Assembly (NCBI GenBank): GCA_022432975.1
Contig: CM039504.1
Span: forward strand, 3,817,459-3,881,458
DNA: 64,000 bases
Reading direction: 5' to 3'
Source: Begonia masoniana
Taxonomy: Eukaryota > Streptophyta > Magnoliopsida > Cucurbitales > Begoniaceae
The translations under genes were made by a program, and so were the position numbers. Under the pieces are notes generated by a model. It searched no databases and was not told where the DNA came from. It saw only the letters and a list, made by a program, of their open reading frames with translations. Each line of letters opens with the position of its first letter. The stretch's first letter is position 1. Shown piece by piece: positions 45,420 to 58,106 of the stretch.

Positions 45420-45667
45420 ATCTCCAAGGACTTAAAAAGTGAATATAAGTTGGAGTTTTTGTACAGTGACTATAACCAGCGTATATGACTAAAATATTCA
45501 CAAATTATTATTATTTGAAAGATTAATGATAATTAATAATTTATTTATAATTTATTACATTAATTATAAAAAATGCATGTGTTAATAGTTAAAACTTAAG
45601 ACAGGAAATTATTGAGATGTTTTGTAAAAGGAACGCTACAACAAATTTAGCGCCTCTAAAAAAGTTA

Positions 45668-46978
45668 TTAAGCCCATTTGGCCAAGACAGACATACAACC
45701 AGCTCCGAGAAGAAGAGATACATGGGCTCCTAATTGAAGCCCGAGGTTAGCCTCCTTCCTTGGGTACCATTTGGCCAGACATACAACCAGCTCCGAGAAG
45801 AAGAGATACATGGGCTCCTAATTGAAGCCCGAGGTTAGCTTGCATCCTTGGGCTCATAAAATCAGCTGCCAGTAGGTCTACAAGCGCCATATAAATCAGT
45901 ATTCCTGCCGAAGCTGACTCCAAAATCCCTTCCACCATCAGCGCTCTCGCGTTGTTCGCTTCGTAGAAGCTTGATATTCCGATCCCTATCGCTATTCCGA
46001 TCGGCGTTGTGAGGGAGAAAAACGTTGCCATTATTGTCGTTGACCTGGACTTGAATTCCGCCTGAGAAGGAAAAAAAACAGAGACGAAAGAAATTAGCAG
46101 CAGGGGAAGGAAAGTAAACAGAATAAAATGAATTAGCTAGTGGGTTTGATTTGAATACCTGAGAGATGCAACCACCGAGCCCCATCCCTTCGAAAAAACT
46201 GGTGGAATGATAGAGCTATTAAGAGCGGCTTTATCGTCGCTGGACTTCCAGAGGCACCTAAAGATACTCCGATTATGATAGAGTGGATAACTGATCCCCA
46301 GTTCCAACACCTGAAAAAGCCACCGTTTCTATGATTATGAACTGAATCAAGCCAACAGAAACAAGTTCGAATCAAATCCAGGATCTTACTTGCGATATAA
46401 TGCGGCGGCGGATCAGCTCCGGCGAAGCAATTTCTTCGTCGGTGGAGGCAGAGCCATGAGCGTGGCCGTGTGTTGCATGCGTATGAACGTGCACATGACC
46501 CGCATGCGCGTCGGCGATTTCTTCGTCTAGAGTCACCTGGTTCGATTTAACAAAGTGCTGCCTCTTGTAGAATCCATGTAGCTAATGTGTCCACCATTAG
46601 CGTACCAATGGATGAAAGCATAGCGACGAAGCCAGCAAACGGGAAATTTCCCCATGGTTCCTTACTCAAGCACGGAGAGTTCAAGTTCTGAAATGCGTCC
46701 GGTAGTATGTGTATGAAGCCAGTGGCTAAAATTACCCCGGCAGCAAAGCCCTTGATCATGAAGAAAATGTCGTTTTCAGGTCGTAAGGACGGGAGTTTCT
46801 TGCCAAACAGAGGAAGGCTCACTCCAACTGCACCCGCAACCAGAACAGAAGCAATAGAAGCTAATTTATACTTGAGGGCGTCATTTTCGATATGTTCTGA
46901 GGCGCCGGAGCTGCACAGACACTGGCCGGAAGCCATGGCAGGGAGGAGAAGAACCAGAATACAGAGTTTTTTCGGCAT
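45668..46978 (-). pseudogene. ZIP family zinc/iron transporter, frameshifted
   Basis: Reading leftward from ATG 46978: signal-like start MPKKLCILVLLLPAMASG, then LASIASVLVAGAVGVSLP and KGFAAGVILATGFIHILPDA. A one-base insertion near 46570 breaks the frame before [12 protein letters not shown] and the His-rich loop [18 protein letters not shown]. Exon 2 (about 46310-46160) has two more single-base shifts, around [20 protein letters not shown] and [14 protein letters not shown]. Exon 3 (46059 leftward) is open: [40 protein letters not shown], then ends VPKEGG. The ancestral end GAGCMSVLAKWA lies 80 bp further on, in a duplicated segment. Intact family members move Zn2+/Fe2+ across the plasma membrane; this copy cannot. 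Confidence 0.9.
45690..45839. repeat. 88-bp-spaced tandem duplication at the ZIP 3' end
   Basis: About 62 bp (from GACATACAACCAGCTCCGAG to GCCCGAGGTTAGC) occurs at 45690-45751 and 45778-45839. The copy nearest the 5' part of the gene now reads into a premature stop at 45749-45747. Confidence 0.9.
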
Positions 46979-48473
46979 TTTTGCGAAGGATAAAGAAAAG
47001 AAAAGCACTAGTCTTGAAAATGGAATGGAAGTGGAAGGAGAGGGAGAAGCAGAATTAATAGGAGGAAAAGATAGTGGACAACTTTAGCGTTTATGGGTCA
47101 GTTCTCATCGTATGCAGAAAGGAAAAATGAAAAAAGGATGGGCTGCGACGAAATGTCTGAAATCAATGGCTGCCTAACACTCACAAAATGAAATGAAACC
47201 AAGAAACCATGTAAAATGGAAGCTCCATTTGATTAATGCCCGACGGAAAGAAGAACTAAAGGTTCCAGTCCTCATCAATGGCACCTGAAGTTATAGACAG
47301 GCACGGACGCAAGGCATATTTGGATACCCTATATTTCAAACCAATCAACGTAGGTCTAAAAGGGTCTAAAACTATGGGTCTTACATCTCTTTTTTTGAGT
47401 GGTGGTAGTGAGTGATGCAGAAAGAATACTTGCATAAAAGTCTCTTCAATCGCTTCAAACCAGCATCCTTAATTAAAAATGGAGCCTAAAATAACATATA
47501 GTTTTGTGACCCGACCCACCTACCCCGCCATTAAAGATGGGCATGAGCTCATCTACGAGACCACTACTGCAAAAAAACTGGTCATTTCGTGCAGTACAAT
47601 TATTGAGGAGAGTTTACTATTACGAGGTGAGTGAGGAGTAGGAGGATTAAAAGAAAGACACGGATAAAGCTATGTGTTGACATTATGTCGACATGCAAAC
47701 TTCTTTAAAGCTAAGAATGGGGTTAGATTGCATAGAATGACATCAAACCCACTCTAAAAAAGCGTGGATGAGTCATTCATTTTATCCCTTTTAGGTTACG
47801 TAGTGACCTTTTTATTTGCCTCATTTTTTTGGTGGAAATCAATGCTTGATCCATATCATTAAAAAAAGTCAACGAATTGATTATTTTTTTTGGTATATCA
47901 GTTAAGGATTAGTAACACGGTCAGTATGCTTATGATTAAGTAATACAAATTCACATTGTATTTTACTTTTTTAAGGTTGTAGTCTCTTCAAATACAATAC
48001 CCAATTTTCTCAGTCGTGGTTTTCATTGATATAACCTTAATACGCGCTATAACTGTTTAAAATTCTCTCGATTATTATATCACTTGAAGACGTCTTTGTT
48101 CTCTTATGTAACATTCATCAAAAGCAGGAATGATGGCGCACAACGAAAACATGAACTCGACACGGACGAAGATGACATAACATAACATAAAAATAAAGAT
48201 TCTTTTATGTTTTGATTGGGAACTTTTGTAGCGAGAATATGTAACTAAATAAGTAAAATGAGAAAATTAAGGTAGATTTGAATTATTATTCAATAAAAAG
48301 ATTGGAGGATTAAAAGAAACGCATCGAGATAAACATGATTAGAGTACTATTAATAGCGTGAAGGGCTTGCAATTTGATTCCCCACTTAGGCACTTCCTAG
48401 TTTTTAAAGCATTATATTTCCGTTGGTAAAAACATTTTTTTATATAATCTAAAAGTAAGCGACTTCGTCAAAC
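46979..48473. other. Intergenic DNA
   Basis: It is the presumed former promoter region of the ZIP pseudogene (minus) and AT-rich spacer. Nothing further is recognised until the tRNA relic. Confidence 0.5.
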
Positions 48474-48546
48474 GGCCTATTAGCTCAATTGGTTCTATCG
48501 CCGTATTAGTAACGCGAAGGTGGCAGGTTCGAGACCTGCATTTGCT
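48474..48546 (+). pseudogene. tRNA-Ile relic
   Basis: It follows plant tRNA-Ile(AAU): GGCCTATTAGCTCAATTGG (acceptor and D arm with A box), GTATTAGTAACGC (anticodon arm) and GGCAGGTTCGAGACCTGC (T arm with B box). The anticodon position reads AGT instead of AAT and the 3' acceptor strand (ATTTGCT) no longer pairs with GGCCTAT. Hence a decayed copy. Confidence 0.7.
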
Positions 48547-49075
48547 TGCTATATTTGTTTTTCGTCCTTTTAATTTCTGATGTAGGCATGCAGCCATCTG
48601 TCGATCCGTTGTACTAATTGTCGAAACGGAAAAATTTGAATCTTTTCAAAACTCGGTACTTTCCCGCTCTCACTCTATTCGGCTCTTCTTCATTCCGTGT
48701 TACTTCTTTGCTCTCGTGCTCTTAGACGAGAAATTGGGAATCGATGGGGCTGCGTGTCTGAGCGGATCTGTTCTAGGTAACTTTATTGCAGAAAATCCTC
48801 CAATCTTGCTACTGTTCTTTGCTCGATTTTATTTTACGTCGATTTTCTGTTCGAGAATTCGCAAGTTTCCCTTTTAATGTCCCTCTAATTTATTTATAAC
48901 TTAGATTGATTTTCAATGCCCCAATTTTTCGCTGGAACAAATAATGGAATCAATTTTTTGCAAGTTGTCGTCGTTTTCTTCTTCTTTCCTGTGTTACCAA
49001 GTAAATTAACCTCGAATAGGGCTATTCGAAATCTATCTAAAGAAGCTGACTGTCACTAGGAGGTATAAAGAGAAA

Positions 49076-52000
49076 ATGGCGGCTAACAGGGTGAGTGCCC
49101 ACTGCCTTCAATTCTACTCCGCCTTGACTAATTTCTCACGGTTTCTCTCTATTTACTTTGTATTTCTTGTTATTGTGTAGGCCAAAGTGAATCCAAATCA
49201 AAGTCGAGCTACTCAAGACAATCAGACTAACAAGAATGGTGATACTATTCACCGCAATTACATATTTATTCGGCTAAAATATTTAAATTAATAGATACTC
49301 ATTTTTTCGTTCGTTTGGTCTTTTCTTTAATAGCTGGAGTAAGGAGCTTTAAGATCTGTACAGAAGACAAGGTGGTTAATGAGGACAAAAAGATGGTTAA
49401 GATTGGCCCCACTATTTCGTAAGTCCTAAAATCTCATAATCTTACCAAACAATGTAAGCTTTACGTTTTTAACTATAATGCTTGTAGCCTGTCTGTGACA
49501 TTAGTAGGCTTGGCTTGGGACCCAAAGGCATTGATTTGCTCCTCTTATTGTTTGATCTCTTTGAAATCAATCTTACCTTGATAAACTGCTTCTCATGCTT
49601 TATAATTTTTCTTGGGCGTCTCAACAACAAAAGGTGGAACTCCACTAAATGTTTATTAACATCTTCATATCTCCAGGTTATGATCAACTAGAGGATTTGA
49701 TTGAAGTAAATCATTTAAATGTCTTTATGCGCTCTGTCTCTAATGTAAAAACACTCATTTGCCCTCCATAGATTGTAGTTAATTTATTTTGTCAGAAAAC
49801 GGTGGCACATGAGAACTATTTATTACCTTCTTCACTACAACTCAAGACATCATCTGATCAGATGGTGGCTATCCAAAATGTTGTTTTTTCTTCTGTTTCC
49901 TTGTCTTACAATTTCTCAATTTTTTCTAAAGGAAATCAATGTTAAGCAAGAAATGTCCTACCATGGCTTTGACCAATCTTGCAAAGGTAGCTAATCTACA
50001 TATTTTTTCAATATTTATATGCAAAGTATGGAACAGCGAGAAAGAGAGTGCCTGATTTTTTCTATTGAATTTTATTTCATTCTAGTAATAACTTCTGGTC
50101 TTGTGGTTATTTTAAGGGTGGTGTGAAATATGTGGAGAAGAAAGACAAATCAAATGGCTCTTGTAAGATGCACTATACTACATATCTGTATTATTTAATT
50201 TTTGTATGCTCTTTAAACCTTTTTCTAAATATATGTTCCTGATTTTATAGTGACTAATACAATGAGGACAGCATTGGCTGATGTGAGCAATTTCCAGTCA
50301 AACTCTTCTGCTAAGAAGGTGCTTTATGATGGTTCCAAACCTATGTGAGTATCTATCAGTCTAGGCATTTGATTTTTCAACATCTATGCTTAGGAGTTAT
50401 ATTGCATTAGAAAGTCGATAGTTTTTATTTTTATGGCGAACAAGTCTTCACTTAAAAATATTTAATGCAGGAAAAGGAAAATTGACAAAAGGGTGTCTTT
50501 GCAAAGGTATGAATTTTGTCCTACTACAACTAGGATTACAATGTTCTTGGATAACTGCCTTCGAAATATGATCTCTAATGCTTGCAAAAACTTTAAATAA
50601 AGGAAGATAAATTTACTTATAATTGTTAGCGATGATGACGAGTTATGCTTTTAAGCGGAGTAGTAAAACAACAAAATATCTCTAGTTGAGAGGGAAATTA
50701 TTTAATTTTGAGGTCATTTTACCTTTTATCAATTGTTGTTTTCTCATTAGAAACTTACATTTTCATTGTGATGTCTATAAGTTTGAGAGTAAACTTTTTC
50801 AAATATAGAAAAATCATAGCTGATGGGATGACTATTATATATTTGCTTTTCTGCGAGTGTGGTGGTCATTTTCTTATTTTTATGAAACTTTTCATGGAGA
50901 ATGCTTTCTGTCATGTTAATACAGGGTTTCAATGGGCAAACCCAATAAGACTGAGGTCTCATCCAGAAAGTCCTTGGTAAGAAAGACTTGCATCGACTTC
51001 TTTGTTTTGGTAACATTGAATCTATCGTCCCTTTAAAAAAATAAATGAAAAGTAAACACTTTTATCCTCTCAAATGTCTTTTCTAAGACCAGGGCTAAAT
51101 TGTAGGGTACGAACAAAGTGTGTTGTTTGGGTACGTGTCTTATTTACATGTTTTACTATAATTATTAATCGATTGAGGATAAAAGGTTAACTTATTTGAT
51201 TGTTAGAGGTTGAATATATTAATGATTGTGAGTTTGAAGATCTTAATTTTTTCAATTGTTTTTTATATTTATTGCTAAACTTATAGTCATTGACTTAAAC
51301 TTTTTATTATCGTCTTGTTGGGCAAATTTTAATATTTGTGGTTTTTATGAATTGTCATTCAAGTATTGATTTCAACAGTCTTCTTATTTTAGAACGTGTT
51401 CAAATAGAAGATATTCTTTTTTAGGTGATCTAAGAGGAGCGATTAGTTGTGAAATGTGATTGTCTTATGTGTATTAGTATTTTTCTACATGCGATTCGTT
51501 GAGACATTACATTTATGTCAATATAATGATCCATGTAGAAGAAAGGAGATTTTAAGTTCTTATTTTATTTGAAATGGTATTTGCAAAATCTCTCTTTGTT
51601 TTTGATGACCTAAACTTATATAATATGTAGTAAGGATTTTAACATTTTAGTGTTAGAAGTTTAAGGATTTTAACATTTTAGTGTCATCAAAGTTTAAGTT
51701 TGTTAAATACAATTCTGAAGACTTTGAAGTCTTCAACAATTCAATCACGTTAAATCCTTTTCATGAGCAGCCAAGTCTCCGAATTAAATGAGTTTTGATG
51801 TAAAAGGAAATATTTTCTTTGATCGATAACCAGTCTGTATTTTGTAATATTTTCTTTAGTATGACGATGTTTTGGAGAATATTATCATTATGTTAGTCTG
51901 AAGCTTTTTTTTTCCTTCAAATAGGTAAAGACGCAAATAAATTCTAAAGAAGGGGATGGTAATTCACAAATTGCAGACAAAGGTGATATTCGAAAAAAAA

Positions 52001-55000
52001 AAAATTCTAGTGTTGTTCATCTCTTTGTAAGTCTCTTAATTTTTTTTTTCTCTTTATGGATTTTAGTTTTAGTTAAAGGACTAAAAACTTCACTTGATCG
52101 AAGTACGAAGATATATAGTCAGAACAGTGATTTCTCTTGCGCAGTCAACAAGTTAGTGATATTATTCTTACTCCTTGTCTGATGTCAAGAAACTTTTATT
52201 TATTTAATTCATTTTCTCAAGAGGACTGCAAAAGTTTCTTTGATTTCATCAAGGTAGATGAAATAAGAAATATGTATTGTTATTTATGAGATTTATATTT
52301 TCTACAATGCTATAGCCATCTTCTTCTTTATATGTGAAGGAGGTCGTTACCAGTTTTAAAGAGAGTGAACGGAGAAAGTGCGACTAATTCAAAGGTAGTG
52401 AATAAGTATTTTTTTGAATAAAGACTGATACACTAAAGTCATTCAATATTCCGCTCTTGAAATTCTACTTGAAAGTTCTGATTTCTTTGTTTGGAGGAGA
52501 TTGCTGAGAGTTCTGATAAGATCAAAGAGAGAGTTGGCATACCTGGTAAATAATGAAAATTCTATCCTTTTTTCCATAAACAAGTACATGTCAATGGTAC
52601 AGTGTTCAACTTATAAGTTTTATTTAAAATTAAAGCCGGCAGAAAAACAATATTACACGGAAGCAATGCCAAGAGCTATCATCTGAGGAGTCGAGCAAGT
52701 GATGATTTCATTATGACGTGAGTATTCGTGAAGGCTAACATTTTTTCAACTTTTGTATTATACAATTTCATTTCTCCTTTTTTCTTGGACTAATTTGGCT
52801 TTGGTACAATCAATATGATGATATAGCTTTGATTAATCGGTGGTTACATTACTGATAATACAGAGTAAAAGCGTTAATTATTGTTTGAAATTCTACGAAC
52901 TATTTGAAACACCTAGGAATATGTCATTGCTTTGTCATAACTTGTCATCACGTATATTAGCCAATGAAAGTCTTTTCGCTTCTTTTGATTTGTAGCTGAA
53001 CATGATACAGCTTTTCTATATAGATTGGATATTTGACTGGTTTGCATTTTTTAGGGGTCAAGCTAATATGAAGACTCAAGCATTGTCGGTAAAGTCTATC
53101 AATGTATGTATATATGACGCCAATGCCTTATAAATGTTTTTATTTTCTATTGTCTTTGCCCAACTGTTTTCTTTGTTTGCAATAATTTAAATTCCTACCC
53201 AGTAGTGATATTTGTAGTTTTAATATTGCCTGCATAACAGTTATTTGTGGTGTGAAAAATTTCATTGTGACGAACATTTGTGTCATCATAATGCAGCCGA
53301 CGTCAAAGACATTGATGAAGGCTTCTGATGCTCCAAGAACTTCAAAATTGATAAATGGAGGCACCGCTAAAACCTCAGATGTTAAAGCATTATTATCAAA
53401 GACTGCGATAACTTTGGCATCATCTCTTTCAAAGAATACTGTTGATGAAGCTATCTTAGGAAAAGTTTCAGCTGACAAAACTTGTGACCTTAATCCAAGA
53501 GCAAGTGCAAATATTACGTCTAAGTTAAAAGCTGGCCGTAGGAGATCTTATACCTCTCTGTTAATGACAGGATCAAAGGTCATTGATTAATAACACGACA
53601 TTTACTCATTTCTTTTGAATTTCAATTACTACTTCTCCACATTGCTGTAATATTTAATCTGTACACACTATGCAGTTGGTAGAGGAATATACATCAGTTA
53701 CTAAGCAAGATAAGCTACCAAGTATTGATAATGAACATAATCAACTCGAAGTTGCCGAATACGTCGAGGAAATTTATCAGTATTATTGGGTTATGGAGGT
53801 AATGATTATTATCCTTCTTTTTGTTACCTCATTTCTGGTATTCACTCAAGTTTTTGGATATTTTTTGTTAAGTTGAAGTGTCTTCACAATTATAGGCAGA
53901 AAGTCCTCCTCTGGAAAATTACCTATCAAAGCAGATGGATATTGTACCTCATATGCGGGGAATATTGATCAACTGGCTAAATGAAGTATCTTTCTAAGCA
54001 ATAATTCGTCTTTTCTTTGTTTCGTTTCCTACCTAATTTTATTACGTGCCAATTCATATAGTATTTCAACCAAGTTGTCAGCTAAGTTATTTGACCCGTC
54101 TGTTTGTTTGTAGGTGCACTTCAAATTTGATTTGATGCATGAAACACTATTTCTTTCAATCATGTTGTTTGACCAGTATCTTTCTCAAGTCATAACTAAG
54201 AAGGATGACCTGCAATTAGTTGGTCTTACAGCTCTGTTGTTGGCTTCAAAATATGAAGACTTTTGGCATCCTAGGGTAACTTCAAAATTTTTTATATGAT
54301 TGTACCTCTTGAATCAAAATTTTATATATGTGCTCCAACGTAGACTAATTTGATGATTATTTGCCATAAATGCAGGTTTCAGATTTGATAAGCATTTCAG
54401 CCGAGTCTTATACAAGAGAACAAATGCTTGAAATGGTATTTAGTTGAATACTTTTTGAATATTTTCATTATAAAAATATGATTTTTATCGTTGCATTTGC
54501 TCTTGCTCTAATATGATTTATTTTGAGCCTTAGCTGCTTTTGAGTCTTCTTCATGTTGTGCTGCGATAGCTAGGAAAACGAAGATGTTTTTAATTTCTTA
54601 TTACTCCACTCAACATAAGTCGGTTTTAATTTGAGGTTTTTTATTTGTTCTTGTTATTATTGTATAACATCAACAAGCTCCTTTTGTAGATAGTGTAATG
54701 AGTTTCTTATATTTCCCATTATATTGTTTTTTTTCAGGAAATGCTTATTCTTAAGAAGCTTAAATTTCGTCTTAATATCCCTACTCCATATCTTTTCATG
54801 TTAAGGTTTCTCAAGGCTGCTCAATCTGACAATAAGGTATGCATTAACTAAGAAATGCTAGAAACTTCAAGGTGCAATTTATAAATACTTCATTTGAGTT
54901 TTTTAAGTTTACTTTTGAGAAATATTCTCCAAAAAAGGAGTAAATGGCTAGGATGAAATGTATTCATAGTGAAATATTTAATATCTTATTTCACCATTAT

Positions 55001-55434
55001 CGGTACTCACATGTTATTTTTTTTGTATGGAACTTATCAGCTTGATCACCTGGCATTTTACCTCATTGAGCTATGCTTAGTTGAATATGAAGCTTTAAAG
55101 TTCAAGTCGTCGTTGCTTTGTGCGTCAGCTATTTATCTTGCAAGGTGTACCCTGAAAATAAGTCCATCTTGGACTCCGCTACTAAGCAAACATACACATT
55201 ACGAGGTGTCCCATTTGAGGTATTCCCAAACCCTCGTAGGGCCATCACAACTTTTACCAGATGGCAACTTAATTGTTCTTCATTCTTTATTTGTACAGTG
55301 ATTGCGCTGAGATGATTTTAAAATTTCAAAGATCTGCCAAATTAGGACGATCGAAAGTCACTTTTGAGAAGTATATGAAGCCTGATTTTACTAGTGTTGC
55401 AGCGATGAAACCTTTAGATGCGCTACCTTCCTAG
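49076..55434 (+). CDS. B3-type cyclin (CYCB3;1-like), 22 exons
   Basis: Exons: 49076-49090, 49181-49238, 49334-49418, 49932-49986, 50117-50162, 50251-50344, 50471-50506, 50925-50976, 51925-51982, 52073-52151, 52340-52394, 52497-52545, 52636-52717, 53055-53103, 53297-53578, 53676-53798, 53896-53985, 54114-54275, 54376-54435, 54738-54836, 55041-55219, 55299-55434; 647 residues, phases all consistent. Mitotic cyclins activate CDKs and are destroyed by the APC/C. A destruction box RTALADVSN is at 92-100. The N-terminal cyclin fold begins about residue 395 (YVEEIYQYYWVMEAESPP, HMRGILINWLNEVHFKFDL, TALLLASKYEDFWHP); the C-terminal fold has LNIPTPYLFMLRFLKAAQ and ASAIYLARCTLKISPSW. The long N-terminus and many tiny exons fit plant CYCB3;1. 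Exons 4, 9-12 are less certain than the cyclin-box exons. A 5' UTR intron may lie between 48770 and 49060. Confidence 0.88.
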
Positions 55435-55595
55435 TTTGTCTTAGATTCCTTTTGCCTTTTTTGCCAAACAGACTATAGAACGCGATCTACTTCTGGTGCT
55501 GTTGGTAAGCCTTTCTTTCCCACTGCACATATTTTGTCTAGTTTTCTTCCTGTCAGCATATTAATCTGTTTCAAAGAAAAACCATGTAATTTTTT

Positions 55596-56443
55596 GGGTA
55601 ATTATCGATTTAAACCCTGTACTATACACGTTTTTTCAATTCGGCCCCTGTACTAAAAAAACCGGCAAACCGAACCCTGTACTTTGATTCTGTTATCAGT
55701 TTTGACCTTCTATCAATAATTTCATTAAACCCTCATTGAAAAAAATAACAAACAATCTTAGATTCAGTTGAAATTTTTACCACATGTTCACTACTTAATG
55801 AGAAGATAATCTGAAAATTTTGGTGATATTTTAACAAATGTACGATTTATTGAAATTTTATTTTAGTATTTTATAAAAATATTATAATAAATCATACAAA
55901 TTTTAGAAAATCACGAAACTTTTTCTATTATCTACTCATGATAGGTTGAACATATGGAAAAATTTTCAAATAAATCAAATATTGTTTGGTATTTTTTAAA
56001 AAATTAATTTATAAAGTAAAGAAGAAACTAAGATTAATTTAAACAAATATTAAACGATATTGGATTTATTTGAAACTTTTTCTAGATGTTCATCATATTA
56101 TAGGTAGATAATAAACAAATTTGCATAATTTTTTAAAACTTGTATGATTTATTATAATAGTTTTAAGCAATACTAAAATAAAATTATAATAAATCGTAGA
56201 TGTGTTAAAAAATCATGAAAATTCCTAGATTATCTTCTTATTAAGTAATAAACATGTGGTAAAAATTTCAACTGAATCGAAGATTGTTTGGTAGTTTTTT
56301 CAATGAGGTTTTTATGAAATTGTTGATAGAAGGTCAAAAGTGATAGCATAATCAAAGTACAGGGTTCAGTTTGCCGGTTTTTTTAGTACAGGGGCCGAAT
56401 TGAAAAAACGTGTATAGTACAGGGTTCAAATTGATAATTTCCC
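55596..56443. mobile_element. Mutator-like foldback element
   Basis: Ends GGGTAATTATCGATTTAAAC and its inverted near-copy are flanked by the perfect 9-bp duplication TAATTTTTT (55587-55595 and 56444-56452). About 140 bp at each end are inverted copies (TACAGGG, TTCAATTCGGCCCCTGTAC); the centre carries the AAATTTTTACCACATG-type motif in both orientations. No coding frame. It sits 160 bp past the cyclin stop codon. Confidence 0.85.
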
Positions 56444-56452
56444 TAATTTTTT

Positions 56453-57212
56453 TATTAAATAAAATTCTAAAATATATGATATTTAAGTTTTTTTTATAAT
56501 AGGGCTATAAAATTTCGAACCATTGGACCTTTTGGATAAAAAAATCGAGTGCGTTATTATCAATATTTTGTATGCATTTGGGCTCTTTTATAACCGATAG
56601 ATTATCTGCTAGTCTACATTATTTTTTCTAGACAGAAGGAAAAGGAGATGTGGGTCAATGTGCTTTAATTAGAAACTTTTTCATGGTTTTTCAGGAAGCT
56701 TACGCATGGTTCGTATCTTTGTGTTAGTAAATCCCTAAAAACAATCAAAGGGCATTAAGCTGTAGTTGGATATAACGTGGAGATAGCTAGCATTACTTCA
56801 AAGGAGCATTTGTTTCTCTACTCCAGCTGCCAAATATGGTAATATAGTCTAACCATTTTGTGCATCAAAGATAGAGCATTTGCGGCATTCCTTTTAGAAG
56901 TGTTAATGCATACCTATCTTCTAGGAGTTATCAAGGCATATATCTCCAGAATATCGAACAAATGATGTTTCACTAGCAATTTATTATAAACAAAATGGCA
57001 GAAAGTATTTTTTTATTGCGCATGCATACATACTATGTCTTATATTTGTTTATCAATTCAATGGTCTCAGCAACAGAACCACAGCCTTTCTTCACCTATT
57101 CCTCCACTGACACGAGATTTAAAGTTGAATTCTTCGCAATGGTCTCAGACCCTCCTTTAAGTTGCCTTTTAAACAATCCATCTGGTATACTAGATTATGT
57201 GGTGATTATTAT
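56453..57212. other. Intergenic DNA between convergent genes
   Basis: It separates the cyclin B3 and DUF2358 genes, which converge here. No feature recognised. Confidence 0.5.
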
Positions 57213-58106
57213 CTACGAGCAAGTAACTAAACTATGTTGAGAGAGCAAGTATTGTTCTTTGGTAATGGTCTCCTTCACAGCCCTATAGAATTCCACCCAG
57301 GAAGAGGTATGAACATCAGCTCTACCCCATAAAAATGTCGGATTAGGACTCGCAGGGCAGGCGGTCACCAAATCCAAGACCGATGCTGCTGGTTTAAGTT
57401 GTTGGGGGAAATTGAAAGCAAAATTATCCACCTTGTGCTGGTAAATTTTGCCATTTCGATCCAATTTATATCGAGACGTGCCTTGAAATTGACCATTTGT
57501 TTCCCAGGGTACTCTAGGTGTACCCTTCATATTCCACCTAATCAGTATCTCAGTCTCTGAAGGCTGCCAAATCCTATAAACCTCAAGCGAAATCTCGCGA
57601 AACAAAACTTTACCATGGAACCTCAATGCCCAGAAGATCAATTTGTAGTTTTCAATTCCGGCGAATGTGTTTAGGGGGTCTATAAATGTTATATCGTCCC
57701 TGACAAAAAAGCAGTTGTTTTACTTTAGCATGATAAGATTGGACACTAAATAGGCGTTATTGGAATATAATAGAAATTGAGAAAAATATGAAGAACCCAA
57801 ATGAGGGAATTACCTATATATCTCATAATTGAGGTCTTTGGCAAAGATTAGGGGGATGTCTTCGCGAAGAGTGCGTACAGCAGCTCCTAGGTTGACATAG
57901 AAGTCGTCTCTTTTGTGCTGGTTGTCGGGTGGGGTGTTCAGCTGCGCCGGTGGACAGTGCAGGCTGGTGTGAGCGAGGGAAGCAGTAGCAGGAGCAGGAA
58001 GGGAAGCGGGTTTTAGATGATGAAGCGATTGGTAGTGAAATATTGATTTCTCTCTCGAGTTGGACTGCAAAATGGAAGGGGAGAGATTTGATAGGGAAAA
58101 AGCCAT
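57213..58106 (-). CDS. DUF2358 protein, probably plastid-targeted
   Basis: Exons 58106-57814 and 57699-57213 join in frame to 259 residues. The first ~55 residues are Ser/Pro/His-rich with few acidic residues (MAFSLSNLSPSILQSNSREK), as in chloroplast transit peptides. The conserved domain has LREDIPLIFAKDLNYEIYRD, DPLNTFAGIENYKLIFWALR, ILIRWNMKGTPRVPWE and YKLDRNGKIYQHKVDN. This is the DUF2358/NTF2-like fold family of plants and cyanobacteria; no biochemical function is established that I know of. The C-terminus ends QYLLSQHSLVTCS at the TAG. No defect is visible. Confidence 0.9.

Noticed and set aside
48474..48546. Functional tRNA gene
   Set aside because: The 3' acceptor strand does not pair and the anticodon differs from tRNA-Ile(AAU).
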